Source: JAEYOM01 sp036260935
GTDB lineage: Bacteria > Bacillota > Clostridia > Acetivibrionales > DTU013
Reading direction: 5' to 3'
DNA length: 64,000 nt
NCBI GenBank assembly: GCA_036260935.1
Contig: DATALQ010000039.1
Location: 14,110 to 78,109, forward strand
In this document: positions 34,874 through 43,052 of the stretch, piece after piece
How positions within the stretch are numbered: position 1 is the first letter of the stretch
Layout of the letters: every line of letters begins with the position of its first letter
Position numbers and translations under genes: made by a program
The notes under the pieces: generated by a model
What the model saw: only the letters and a program-made list of their open reading frames with translations
Databases searched by the model: none
Told to the model about the DNA's origin: nothing

Positions 34874-35868
34874 TTTATTACTCCCTTCTGCCAGCCCAGG
34901 ACTCGGTCGCGAATCCTGAACATAACGGTGATGATCAGTGAAAATGTCACGGCAATTACGATCAGCCCCGCATATACATTCGCATAGGACAGCATTTCTC
35001 TCTGCCAGTTGATGTACCAGCCGATCCCGAATTTGACCCCCAGCATCTCGGCCGTCATCAGCGTGAGAAAGGAAGAACAGGTCCCATTGAAAATACCGAT
35101 AAAAATGCTTGGCATCGCATCGGGAAGCGCGATCCTGAATACTTTTTGTACCGTATTCGCACCCAGCGTGCTAGAGACCTCAAAATACGCATTCTTAACA
35201 TTTGATATGCCCGAGCTTGTAAGAACAGTCGTGGGGAACCAAACTGCAAGCGCGATAAGGAATACGCTTGCATGGAACGACGTAGGAAATGAAACAAGCG
35301 CGATCGGAACCCACGCGGTTGAAGGTATGGGACCAACCAATTTGATCAAAGGATTTACCCAGTAGCTCCATTTTCTGCTCCAGCCGACAAGTATACCGAC
35401 CGTGATTCCGGCGGCTGCGCCGATGACATACCCGGTTCCCAAAAGCCTGGCGGAATAACCGAGACATTTCAGCAGGAACTGCCATTCCTCTGCGAAAACC
35501 TTGAGTATCCGGTCCGGGCTCGGAAAATAAATGACAGGAATCAACATAAGCTTGAGCGTGACAACGTTGTACAGATTCAAAAACAGTATGGCAGCAGCAA
35601 TAAACCATGCCTTATATGTGTATTTCTCCCTAATCGGCTGTTTGAACAAAGACAATATTGAAAATAACAGCGTTGCGGCTAACGTAATAATAAGCGCGGC
35701 AGTAAAATAAGGGAGGGGCTTTTGCATATAACCAGGGTTGTCGGGCACCAGAAGATGGACCAGGAGAGTTACCGCTGCACTTGCAGGCGGCAGCAATGCC
35801 TTTTTATCAAAAGTAACCGCCGAGCTCTTTATCTCTGCTTTCACGGCGGCTTCATACATGGTGGACAC
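34867..35868 (-). CDS. SsuC/TauC-type ABC importer permease with N-terminal extension
   Basis: A 333-residue permease whose C-terminal 230 residues match the SsuC group (GTGYVIGAAAGITVGILVGW, the EAA-like loop PSTAWVPIALVSFP, GIGWYINWQREM). About 100 N-terminal residues are extra and contain two or three added hydrophobic segments; typical SsuC proteins are about 260 residues. GTG start at 35868 after GGAGGTGAG. The role of the extension is unknown. Confidence 0.85.
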   Translation of the reverse strand: MSTMYEAAVKAEIKSSAVTFDKKALLPPASAAVTLLVHLLVPDNPGYMQKPLPYFTAALIITLAATLLFSILSLFKQPIREKYTYKAWFIAAAILFLNLYNVVTLKLMLIPVIYFPSPDRILKVFAEEWQFLLKCLGYSARLLGTGYVIGAAAGITVGILVGWSRKWSYWVNPLIKLVGPIPSTAWVPIALVSFPTSFHASVFLIALAVWFPTTVLTSSGISNVKNAYFEVSSTLGANTVQKVFRIALPDAMPSIFIGIFNGTCSSFLTLMTAEMLGVKFGIGWYINWQREMLSYANVYAGLIVIAVTFSLIITVMFRIRDRVLGWQKGVIKW

Positions 35869-35886
35869 AATAATTACTCACCTCCG

Positions 35887-37413
35887 TCATACGACATCCT
35901 GTTTTTTAATGTAGGTAAACGGGTCTTTTCCATACCAATCCTCCCTGAAAGGAAGCGGTTTATTTTCAGCCAGTTTTTTATTGAATTGAGGATTGCTCAT
36001 TATCCTGTTCAGACGCCTGGCAACCTCGAAAACACCCGAGTAGCCCAGGTAATTATAAGCCGGCCCAAACAGCGGAAGTATCGGCAGACCATGCTTTGCA
36101 GCGATATTGTTGCCTCCGGTATGCGTTATGATCACATCCGGTTTCAGGCGTTTCAGCAGGTTTGTCTGTTCGAACGGCTGGTTGGTGGCAACATGGATCG
36201 GCACATCGTCTATATCTTCAAGGGATTCAAAAATAGGGGTAATGAACTCATCGAAATGGTGGGCCTTGAAGCCTGCCACAGTGATTCCGAGATCCTGCAG
36301 TATTTCTGCAGTCGCAATGATACGGACTTCCCCTCCCGCAAGAAACGCTCGTTTGCCGGAGAGTCTGCTTCTAAAAGGCTCCAGGCTCCTGTCAAGAAGC
36401 TCATTTTCGTATGCTATCAGCTGCCGGGCTTCCTTCTCAAGGCCGAAATATCCCGCGATTTTCAGTATCCATCGATCGGTATTTTTTCTTCCTATCGGGA
36501 TAGTATCGATTAAAAACGGTATATCGTACTTTTCCTTCAAATGCCCGACGAAATAATCGTCATGCGTGCCGCAGATACTGACGTTCAGGGAAGTCTCGAG
36601 GGAATACTGGAAATCCTCGGGCTCCGCATAGCACGGAATAAAGGTGACATTAAGCCCGATGGCAGTCAGAAGCCGTTGCAACTCCAATTCGTCGGCCCTG
36701 CTCATGGATGAAACATTGAGCACATTAACATTCCTGCTGATACGGTATTGTTTCTTTAACATTTCTAAATCCGGTTCAGTTACATACTCGCGCCTTTCAG
36801 GCTTTTTGACGTATTTTTTCAGTATTCCGTGGTAAACTGCGTCATAAGCTGTTGCCATTACCTTTGATTTGAAGCCTTCGCAGTGGATTGGTACAATCAC
36901 TGCCGCCGTTTGGGTCTGGAGGTCGGCAAGGATATTGTCTATATCATCGCCGATCAGCGCCGGGACGCATCCGTTGGCTACAATGATCGTTTCGGGCCGG
37001 AATTCGAGGTCGGCATACAATACTGTTTCACGGAGCTTCCTTTCGCCTCCGTTGATCACATCGGCTTCGTCCAAATTGGTGCTCAGCCATATGACGCCTT
37101 CAGCGCGGGGGTCCCGCAGCTGTTTGAATGTCTTGTTGACGCCGATGTTTCCCGTACTGCATGCGCCGCAGCCTATCGGAGAGTGCATTACAATAACTGC
37201 ATTCCGCAGCGTATTTAGTATCGCCAGACTTAGTGTGAACTGGCAGCCCTGTGTCTGTGAGAAGCGTCTGCCAGCCAGGTTCAGGCAGCCGCTTTCCCCG
37301 AAGCACCCTTTCTCAACACATCCCCTTAGCTGCTCGCAAGTCCCGCCGTAGGCAATGTTTGTCTTTAGTCTGTCCTCGCGCGCAGGCGCTGATTTCGCAT
37401 TCAAATAATCCAT
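35887..37413 (-). CDS. NifD-like nitrogenase component, alpha-type subunit
   Basis: A 508-residue nitrogenase component 1 protein. Three P-cluster-type cysteines align with NifD: C57 (TQGCQF), C82 (PIGCGAC, typical GCG motif) and C149 (NGCVPALIGDDI). C281 in SICGTHDDYF matches the cofactor cysteine of NifD (Cys275 in A. vinelandii). The segment holding the FeMo-co histidine (His442) aligns with LFGPAYNYLGYSGVFEVARR and has no histidine at that position. This is therefore a nitrogenase-like, not nitrogen-fixing, subunit. ATG has AGGAGGT upstream; the nifK-like gene ends nine bases before it. Substrate inferred as organosulfur from context. Confidence 0.9.
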   Translation of the reverse strand: MDYLNAKSAPAREDRLKTNIAYGGTCEQLRGCVEKGCFGESGCLNLAGRRFSQTQGCQFTLSLAILNTLRNAVIVMHSPIGCGACSTGNIGVNKTFKQLRDPRAEGVIWLSTNLDEADVINGGERKLRETVLYADLEFRPETIIVANGCVPALIGDDIDNILADLQTQTAAVIVPIHCEGFKSKVMATAYDAVYHGILKKYVKKPERREYVTEPDLEMLKKQYRISRNVNVLNVSSMSRADELELQRLLTAIGLNVTFIPCYAEPEDFQYSLETSLNVSICGTHDDYFVGHLKEKYDIPFLIDTIPIGRKNTDRWILKIAGYFGLEKEARQLIAYENELLDRSLEPFRSRLSGKRAFLAGGEVRIIATAEILQDLGITVAGFKAHHFDEFITPIFESLEDIDDVPIHVATNQPFEQTNLLKRLKPDVIITHTGGNNIAAKHGLPILPLFGPAYNYLGYSGVFEVARRLNRIMSNPQFNKKLAENKPLPFREDWYGKDPFTYIKKQDVV

Positions 37414-37422
37414 TTTTACCTC

Positions 37423-38763
37423 CTACCTTCCTGCCACAAGTATGCTGAACAGATCCTCTACAATGCTTAAAGCGCCTTTGACGCCTGCATAGGCACGGTC
37501 AAGAACGACTCTGTTCGTCACAGGATACGAAACTGTCAAAAGGGGAAAACCGAACTCGACCGCGAGATCTCTTTCAAAAACGCTTCCAAGTACAACGGTC
37601 GGGCTGAAGGAGTCATAATACCTGTCGTTCCGGTTACGCGGCCATATCTCGGCGATATACTTCCTGACGGAGGATGCGTCGGTATCGAATCTTACACTCG
37701 GTTTCAATCCGGATTCGAAATTCTCAAAACGCCTTGATAGTATATTCTTCTGCTTATCGTCGAGAAAATCTGTAATAACGGCAAGCTCCGGCAGCCATCC
37801 GAGTTCATCGGATAAAAAACGTGTAATCGCCGGGACGTAGCTGCTGTCACCAACCACGACTGCATAGCGCTGCATGTCTATGTCGTTGTAAAGGTCCGCA
37901 AGCCGTTCCAGATAATCGTAATAGATTGCTTTTTCTTCCTTGATGACAACGCCGGTCAAAGAATCATCGATACCCAGCGCTTCTGACACGGCTCTAAGAA
38001 ATACTTCCGTAGCGGCAGTGCCGATTGGAAAGCCGGTTGTTATAAAGGGGATCGCATGGAATTCTTCAAATGCCTCTGCAGCCTGTACTCCATGGATATC
38101 GGATACAACGATGTTCAATGCTGCCTTGCCAGCATTTCCTATATCCTTCAGAGTTTCGCCTTCTCCAAAAAACGTATTCACCGTAAGCCCGAGTTTCTGC
38201 AGCAGTCGCTTGAGTTCTCGAAGATTGCCTTCCCAGAATACGTCCTGCGCAGGAACTATGCCAAGGATATTGACTGCTTTGGGGTCTTTCACGTCCTGCT
38301 TTGTTATGTATTTTTGTATCAATGCCTCCATAACAAGCTCATAGCCCGTGTACGAATTTCCCCGGAAGCTTGGCGTATGCACGGCAATCAGCGTTTTACC
38401 GCAATCGCTGAAATCCGAGGTTACCGCCTCCAGGTCATCTCCGATCATTTCGACCATACAGCCCGTCAGTACGAAGAAAACATCTCCGTCCATGATCTCG
38501 AGCGTTGACTGTATCTGTTCACGCAGTCGGTCTTCTCCGCCGAAAACTATATCTCTCTCCGCCACGTTGCTGCTCGGCAGCGAAAGGCCGCCGCAATAGC
38601 CGCCTCCAATATAGCCGGCGCCGGAGTTGATTGCGTTATGCAGGTTATGTCCGCAGCCGGCCGAGGCATGAATGATCGGCACAGCGCGCGGTATTGCTCT
38701 GAGCGTGGCAAGCGCCCCACCGAGAGAGCAGGTATACCGCGGTCTGTCAACAAATTTACTCAT
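37423..38763 (-). CDS. NifK-like nitrogenase component, beta-type subunit
   Basis: A 446-residue partner of the D-like protein. Cysteines C12 (YTCSLGGA), C37 (SAGCGHNL) and C102 (TGCMVEMIGDD) align with NifK C70, C95 and C153, with the same 25-residue spacing between the first two, so a P-cluster is likely. HTPSFRGNSYTGYE matches the NifK TPSF segment. ATG 38763 is chosen because GGAGGG lies upstream and the preceding frame runs back into nifB. The N-terminus is shorter than NifK by about 58 residues, as in VnfK/AnfK and nitrogenase-like proteins. Confidence 0.9.
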   Translation of the reverse strand: MSKFVDRPRYTCSLGGALATLRAIPRAVPIIHASAGCGHNLHNAINSGAGYIGGGYCGGLSLPSSNVAERDIVFGGEDRLREQIQSTLEIMDGDVFFVLTGCMVEMIGDDLEAVTSDFSDCGKTLIAVHTPSFRGNSYTGYELVMEALIQKYITKQDVKDPKAVNILGIVPAQDVFWEGNLRELKRLLQKLGLTVNTFFGEGETLKDIGNAGKAALNIVVSDIHGVQAAEAFEEFHAIPFITTGFPIGTAATEVFLRAVSEALGIDDSLTGVVIKEEKAIYYDYLERLADLYNDIDMQRYAVVVGDSSYVPAITRFLSDELGWLPELAVITDFLDDKQKNILSRRFENFESGLKPSVRFDTDASSVRKYIAEIWPRNRNDRYYDSFSPTVVLGSVFERDLAVEFGFPLLTVSYPVTNRVVLDRAYAGVKGALSIVEDLFSILVAGR

Positions 38764-38788
38764 TTTGCTTACCCTCCATTCGAAAATA

Positions 38789-39682
38789 TCAACCGTGTGA
38801 AAAATTCTGTTCAACATCTGAATACTGGTAGAGAATGCCTGAAAGATCGTTCTGTCCCGGAATACCGCATGCATCGGCCCGGCAATGACAGCAGTGGCGG
38901 AAAACCGGCAGGAACTTCTCCGCGGTTTCTCTTGCAAGATTCAATTCGCGGCAGTCCGGCGCGCGCAGATCTGCCATCTCATATTGCGGTATAAGCGGGA
39001 TAATGTTGATGATCGAGGCTCCAAGCGCTTTTACGAGTTCCGATATCCTGTGAATATGCAAATCATTGACACGCGGTATCAATACCGTGTTGATCTTGAC
39101 CAAAACCCCAAGTCGGGCAATTTTTATGATGCCCCGCAGCTGGGCATCGATCAGGAGCCTCGCAGCCTCTATACCTGTATAGCGAACACCGTCCAAAATG
39201 ATATAAGAGCATATCTTCTGCAGTATCCCGGGGTCGACTGCATTCACAGTAACCGTCACAGTCCTGACGCCTGCGTCGACTATGTCCTGAGCATAGCGCT
39301 CCAAAAGCAGCCCATTTGTACTAAGACAATTTATCAGCTCGGGATGGCGTTCATGGATCAATCGGAAAGTTTCAAGCGCGTGGGGAGTCGCCAGTGTATC
39401 ACCAGGCCCCGCAATACCCGCTACAGTCAGCTGCGGACAGAGTTCAAGGGCTTTATCCAAGACCCCGGCGGCTTCCGCCGGAGAGAGGAGTATACCTGTC
39501 ACTCCGGGTCGCTGCTCCGCCTTGTTGAAGCATCTCCTGCAGAATCTGCACTGTATATTGCACTGCGGGCTTACAGGCAGATGTACTCTGCCTCGCGTCG
39601 AGTTGGCGCTTCCACTGAAGCAGGGATGCATATTTGATATTTTTTCAAATCGTTTATCAAGCATTTCATCAGAGAACGGCAT
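38789..39682 (-). CDS. NifB-like radical SAM protein
   Basis: A 297-residue radical SAM protein with the cluster motif C41xxxC45xxC48 (CNIQCRFC) preceded by HPCFS (C21) and followed by the NifB-specific EQRPGVTG and a C-terminal CHCRADACG. NifB builds the carbide-containing [8Fe-9S-C] precursor (NifB-co). This form lacks the C-terminal NifX domain, as in archaeal NifB. Its presence says the D/K-like enzyme carries a NifB-derived cofactor rather than a simple cubane. GGGGGAG precedes the ATG. Operon position second, after cysK2. Confidence 0.92.
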   Translation of the reverse strand: MPFSDEMLDKRFEKISNMHPCFSGSANSTRGRVHLPVSPQCNIQCRFCRRCFNKAEQRPGVTGILLSPAEAAGVLDKALELCPQLTVAGIAGPGDTLATPHALETFRLIHERHPELINCLSTNGLLLERYAQDIVDAGVRTVTVTVNAVDPGILQKICSYIILDGVRYTGIEAARLLIDAQLRGIIKIARLGVLVKINTVLIPRVNDLHIHRISELVKALGASIINIIPLIPQYEMADLRAPDCRELNLARETAEKFLPVFRHCCHCRADACGIPGQNDLSGILYQYSDVEQNFSHG

Positions 39683-39742
39683 ATATATCTCCCCCTTACA
39701 ATTCGTTCAGCCGCGCCTGGAATAATTTCACTGATTATCAGA

Positions 39743-40675
39743 TTATTCGCTGAAAAGGGGTGTGGACAGATATCTCTCTCCCGTATCCGGCAGGATCGCA
39801 ACAATAAGCTTTCCAGCATTCTCCGGCCGTTTGGCAAGCTCGGTGGCAGCCCATGCCGCCGCACCCGAAGAAATACCTACAAGCAGACCTTCTGTTCTGG
39901 ACAATTCTCTTCCGACAGTAAAAGCGTCTTCATTTTTGACTTTGATAATCTCATCAAAAATACCGGTATTCAGGACCTGCGGAACAAAACCCGCGCCTAT
40001 TCCCTGTATCTTGTGGGAACCGGCTCTTCCTTCGGACAGCACAGGAGAGTCGAAAGGTTCGACCGCTATGACTTTTATGTGCGGATTTTTGGACTTCAAA
40101 TACTCGCCTGCACCTGTAATAGTTCCGCCTGTGCCGACTCCGGAAACAAGTATGTCCACCTTACCGTCCGTGTCCTCCCATATCTCAGGTCCTGTCGTAG
40201 CCCTATGAACATCGGGATTTGCGGGATTTACAAATTGCCCCGGAATAAACGAGCCCGGTATATCCTGCGCCAGCTCATCGGCCTTTGCAATGGCGCCTTT
40301 CATGCCTTTAGATCCCTCGGTAAGAACCAGTTCAGCTCCATATGCTTTGAGAAGATTTCTGCGCTCTACGCTCATAGTTTCAGGCATCGTCAGGATAATA
40401 CGGTAACCTCTTGCCGCCGCTACGGATGCAAGCCCTATCCCGGTATTGCCGCTTGTAGGCTCAATGATGACTGAACCGGGTTTGAGCAGCCCTCTTTTCT
40501 CCGCATCGTCGATCATTGCCTTTGCGATCCTGTCCTTCACGCTCCCGGCAGGGTTAAAATACTCCAGTTTAGCTATTACCCGGGCGCCAAGGCCATGCCT
40601 TTTCCCGTAGTTCGCCAGTTCCAGGAGCGGTGTGCCTCCGATTAAATCAGTCAGGCTTTTAAAGATTTTTGACAT
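39743..40675 (-). CDS. Cysteine synthase A, copy 2, first gene of the nitrogenase-like operon
   Basis: A 310-residue O-acetylserine sulfhydrylase, closely similar throughout to the copy at 30514-31455 (K47 in AGSVKDR, EPTSGNTGIG, GVGTGGTITGAG, ISSGAAA, LPDTGERYLST). It leads the operon: nifB-like follows after 60 bases. AAGGAGG precedes the ATG. A dedicated cysteine synthase in this operon implies that the operon delivers sulfide (or a thiol) for cysteine formation. A homologue with a thiol-adding specificity such as CysM cannot be excluded. Confidence 0.9.
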   Translation of the reverse strand: MSKIFKSLTDLIGGTPLLELANYGKRHGLGARVIAKLEYFNPAGSVKDRIAKAMIDDAEKRGLLKPGSVIIEPTSGNTGIGLASVAAARGYRIILTMPETMSVERRNLLKAYGAELVLTEGSKGMKGAIAKADELAQDIPGSFIPGQFVNPANPDVHRATTGPEIWEDTDGKVDILVSGVGTGGTITGAGEYLKSKNPHIKVIAVEPFDSPVLSEGRAGSHKIQGIGAGFVPQVLNTGIFDEIIKVKNEDAFTVGRELSRTEGLLVGISSGAAAWAATELAKRPENAGKLIVAILPDTGERYLSTPLFSE

Positions 40676-40703
40676 GTGAATACCTCCTTAATTTTATAAT
40701 ACA

Positions 40704-40716
40704 TATATGATTAGTA
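40704..40716 (-). promoter_or_regulatory. Sulfur element before cysK2 and the nitrogenase-like operon
   Basis: On the minus strand TACTAATCATATA lies 28 bases upstream of the cysK2 ATG, followed by an AT-rich TATTATAAAAT that could be a -10 region. The 13-mer is identical to the one at 43068-43080. It sits between the lolD stop and cysK2, so the operon may have its own regulated promoter here. Confidence 0.65.
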
Positions 40717-40721
40717 GGTTT

Positions 40722-41408
40722 TTACCCAAAAGAATAACTCTCTTCCGTCAAGCTTCCCGAATCCATTGTAAACAGCCTGTTGTTACCATACCCGGATAAA
40801 TCCGGCTCATGCGTTACCATTATGACAGCGGTGCCGGCGGTCGAAATCTCCTTAAAGAGCTGTACAATTCCCCGGGCCGTGAGCTGATCGAGGTCCCCGG
40901 TCGGTTCATCAGCCAGTATGAGGCTGGGTGAATTTATCAGTGCCCTGGCTATTGAAACTCTCCTAAGTTCGCCTCCCGACAACTGTGCCGGATACGCGTC
41001 CGCGAGCCCGCCAAGCCCCATATCGTGAAGCAGAGACAATGCTCTTTCCGAAGGGTTTCCCTTTCTGCCCTGCAGAAAGAACGGAAGCCTTACATTGTCG
41101 AAAACCGTCAGGTTTGATAAAATGCTTCGTCCCTGAGGAATATATCCTATACTGGTATTCCTTATATATGATAAAACCTGATCGCTCAATTCGGAGAAAT
41201 CCCTGCCTTCAAAACCGATACTGCCCGATGTCGGTGAAAGCAGCCCGGCGATCATACCGAGCAATGTGCTTTTTCCGCTTCCCGACCGACCCTTTATACA
41301 GATGAAGTCCGCCTGCCTCACAGACAGATCGATGTTATCAACGGCCGGGAAGGTTTTTTCCCCACGTTTGTAGTCTTTCCTCAATTGCCGGAGCTCCAGC
41401 AGCATCAT
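40722..41408 (-). CDS. LolD-type ABC ATPase of the DUF4418 operon
   Basis: A 228-residue ATPase with Walker A GRSGSGKST, signature LSGGELRRVSIARAL and Walker B LILADEPTGDLD, of the LolD/MacB/FtsE group. GGGAGGAAAC precedes tandem ATGs at 41408. Its start overlaps the FtsX-permease stop by four bases. The gene order DUF4418-FtsX-LolD is conserved in some Bacillota, but substrate is unknown. Confidence 0.88.
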   Translation of the reverse strand: MMLLELRQLRKDYKRGEKTFPAVDNIDLSVRQADFICIKGRSGSGKSTLLGMIAGLLSPTSGSIGFEGRDFSELSDQVLSYIRNTSIGYIPQGRSILSNLTVFDNVRLPFFLQGRKGNPSERALSLLHDMGLGGLADAYPAQLSGGELRRVSIARALINSPSLILADEPTGDLDQLTARGIVQLFKEISTAGTAVIMVTHEPDLSGYGNNRLFTMDSGSLTEESYSFG

Positions 41409-42616
41409 GTTTCCTCCCTCATAATGGAATAGGTTTCAGCCGTTCCGAGCCTTACTGCGGAATAAGCCGACGAGGCCGGCCCGACTGCGAACGAAACGAA
41501 GAGGCTTACTGCCGCGAGAGCGAGTATGCTCCGGAACGGCAGTTCCAGAAAAGGCATATTCAGCCTTATTCCGAAATAAGTACCGAAGGGAAGCAGCAAA
41601 AGCCCCGATAGCAATATGCCCGTAACACCGCCGGAAAAACTGATGATGGAAGATTCGCACAAGATGATCCCGACGAGTTTTCTTCTGGCCGAGCCAAGCG
41701 CTCTAAGAATTCCGAATTCCTTTTTCCTCTCGTTAAGTATTACTGAGAATACTATCCCCAGAACTCCTGTCCCCAGTAACCAGAGCAGGATGGAAAATAC
41801 CTCCGTAAACCGTGTTAGTGTTTTTAAGCCATTCGACACATTACTTATCATGCTTTTCGTCAATATTATGTCGATATCGTCACCGGAAAAGGCTGTCCGT
41901 ATTCGCTCGGCGACACTGCCCTCGTTGTACCCGGGCTTTACTTTTATCATTATCGATGAAACCGGCCGCTCATCTTTCGGGAACAATTGCCCCCCCATTT
42001 TTTTATAATCCGCAATTGCCTTGTTCGCCGCATTCATATTCATAAAAGCTGATGTGTCAAAGCCCATTCCTGTTTTATCAAGTCTGGCAGCCACTTTATA
42101 ATCCCTGTTGAAAAAAGTCAGGGTGTCACCCGCATCTGCGTTGATGCTGCTGCCCACCACAATTTCACCGTCTTTAATAGACGTTTTGACTTGAGAGCTC
42201 AGCCATGGTTGAATTACAAAATCGGTTTCCGGATTGAAGCCTATAAGCTGAATAGGCAGTGAACAGCAATCAGCGCTGAAGGTAGCGACAAAAAGCTGGG
42301 GAGACGCCGCACCGACGCCATCTATGGAAGTCACACGTCTTGAGATATCTTCATTCATATAGATAGTACTTGGTTCGCCTCTCAGCAAGGCTCCCTGCAC
42401 CTTTCCGTCATATCCCCCTGGTACCGCCATCATGTCGGCGCCCAGGCGTTTTGAGATACTGTCCGTGCCGTTTTTAAGGCTCAAAGTCATTACCGACCCC
42501 CCGAATAATACGAATGACAGTATCGCGACCACAAGCAGCAGGCATAGTGTGCGGAATGGCCGACGTTTCAGGTTGTTCAGGGAAATCGACAAGATAGTCA
42601 ACTCTCTTTTGTTCAT
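41405..42616 (-). CDS. FtsX/MacB-type ABC permease of the DUF4418 operon
   Basis: A 403-residue permease with an N-terminal TM after RRPFRTLCLLLVVAILSFVLF, a periplasmic-type domain of about 230 residues (with CCSLP near 115), and three C-terminal TMs bearing the FtsX motif EFGILRALGSARRKLVGIIL. The ATG overlaps the DUF4418 stop. It would pair with the LolD-like ATPase. Confidence 0.86.
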   Translation of the reverse strand: MNKRELTILSISLNNLKRRPFRTLCLLLVVAILSFVLFGGSVMTLSLKNGTDSISKRLGADMMAVPGGYDGKVQGALLRGEPSTIYMNEDISRRVTSIDGVGAASPQLFVATFSADCCSLPIQLIGFNPETDFVIQPWLSSQVKTSIKDGEIVVGSSINADAGDTLTFFNRDYKVAARLDKTGMGFDTSAFMNMNAANKAIADYKKMGGQLFPKDERPVSSIMIKVKPGYNEGSVAERIRTAFSGDDIDIILTKSMISNVSNGLKTLTRFTEVFSILLWLLGTGVLGIVFSVILNERKKEFGILRALGSARRKLVGIILCESSIISFSGGVTGILLSGLLLLPFGTYFGIRLNMPFLELPFRSILALAAVSLFVSFAVGPASSAYSAVRLGTAETYSIMREET

Positions 42617-43029
42617 ATTGCTGCTGCCGGCTTTTTATAGGTTTTGACCAGAAATAAAATGTTAATGGCGCTTACTGTTTCAATAAGTATACTGATGATC
42701 AATATCGACGGGAGAGTCAGCAAACGGCACTGCATCGTCGGCATGGAGCAGACGCCGATCAATACTGTAGGTACAAGCACAGCCAGAATACCCGCAAGCA
42801 TTATTGACAGATTTATTCCCAGTCTGAACTGATTTGACCTGGCTAAAAGCAGGAATAAGCCTGCGACCGCTATCAAAGCGCCTATCCCCAGTTCAGCCCT
42901 GGAAGTCCAGAAACATTTCATGGTTTTGTCCCCCATGCGTTCACAGACCTTGAACAGGAACTGAGGACCCAGAGCGATCAGACTTCCCGATAGAGTGAAA
43001 AAAACTCCTGAAAATATCCTATTCTTCAT
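42613..43029 (-). CDS. DUF4418 family membrane protein
   Basis: A 138-residue protein with four hydrophobic segments. Its loops hold paired Cys/Met motifs: CERMGDKTMKCFWTSRAE and GVCSMPTMQCRLLT, which recall metal-binding sites. DUF4418 has no assigned function. It heads an operon with FtsX and LolD genes (four-base overlaps), under a promoter carrying the sulfur element, so it probably acts in metal or sulfur homeostasis; that is inference. GAGGTGAT precedes the ATG. Confidence 0.78.
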   Translation of the reverse strand: MKNRIFSGVFFTLSGSLIALGPQFLFKVCERMGDKTMKCFWTSRAELGIGALIAVAGLFLLLARSNQFRLGINLSIMLAGILAVLVPTVLIGVCSMPTMQCRLLTLPSILIISILIETVSAINILFLVKTYKKPAAAI

Positions 43030-43052
43030 GTTATGCTATCACCTCACGCTAT

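Noticed and set aside
35722..36513. Long plus-strand frame opposite the D-like and permease genes
   Set aside because: It overlaps two well-supported genes on the other strand, has no ribosome binding site and no family resemblance.
31598..38763. Nitrogen fixation genes (true nifHDKB)
   Set aside because: No nifE, nifN or nifV in the window, FeMo-co histidine position not histidine in the D-like protein, and the operon contains cysK and an SsuABC-type importer, so a nitrogenase-like reductase is the better reading.
38764..38937. Longer start for the nifK-like gene
   Set aside because: The upstream frame runs back into the NifB-like gene without a ribosome binding site; ATG 38763 has GGAGGG and gives the correct N-terminus relative to the first P-cluster cysteine.
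38885..39637. Plus-strand frame opposite the NifB-like gene
   Set aside because: Antisense to a gene with clear NifB motifs; no start signal and no recognisable domain.
31598..40675. Chlorophyll (BchLNB) or F430 (CfbCD) reductase genes
   Set aside because: A NifB-like and a NifX-like protein are encoded in the operon, both D and K subunits keep P-cluster-type cysteines, and no tetrapyrrole genes are near.
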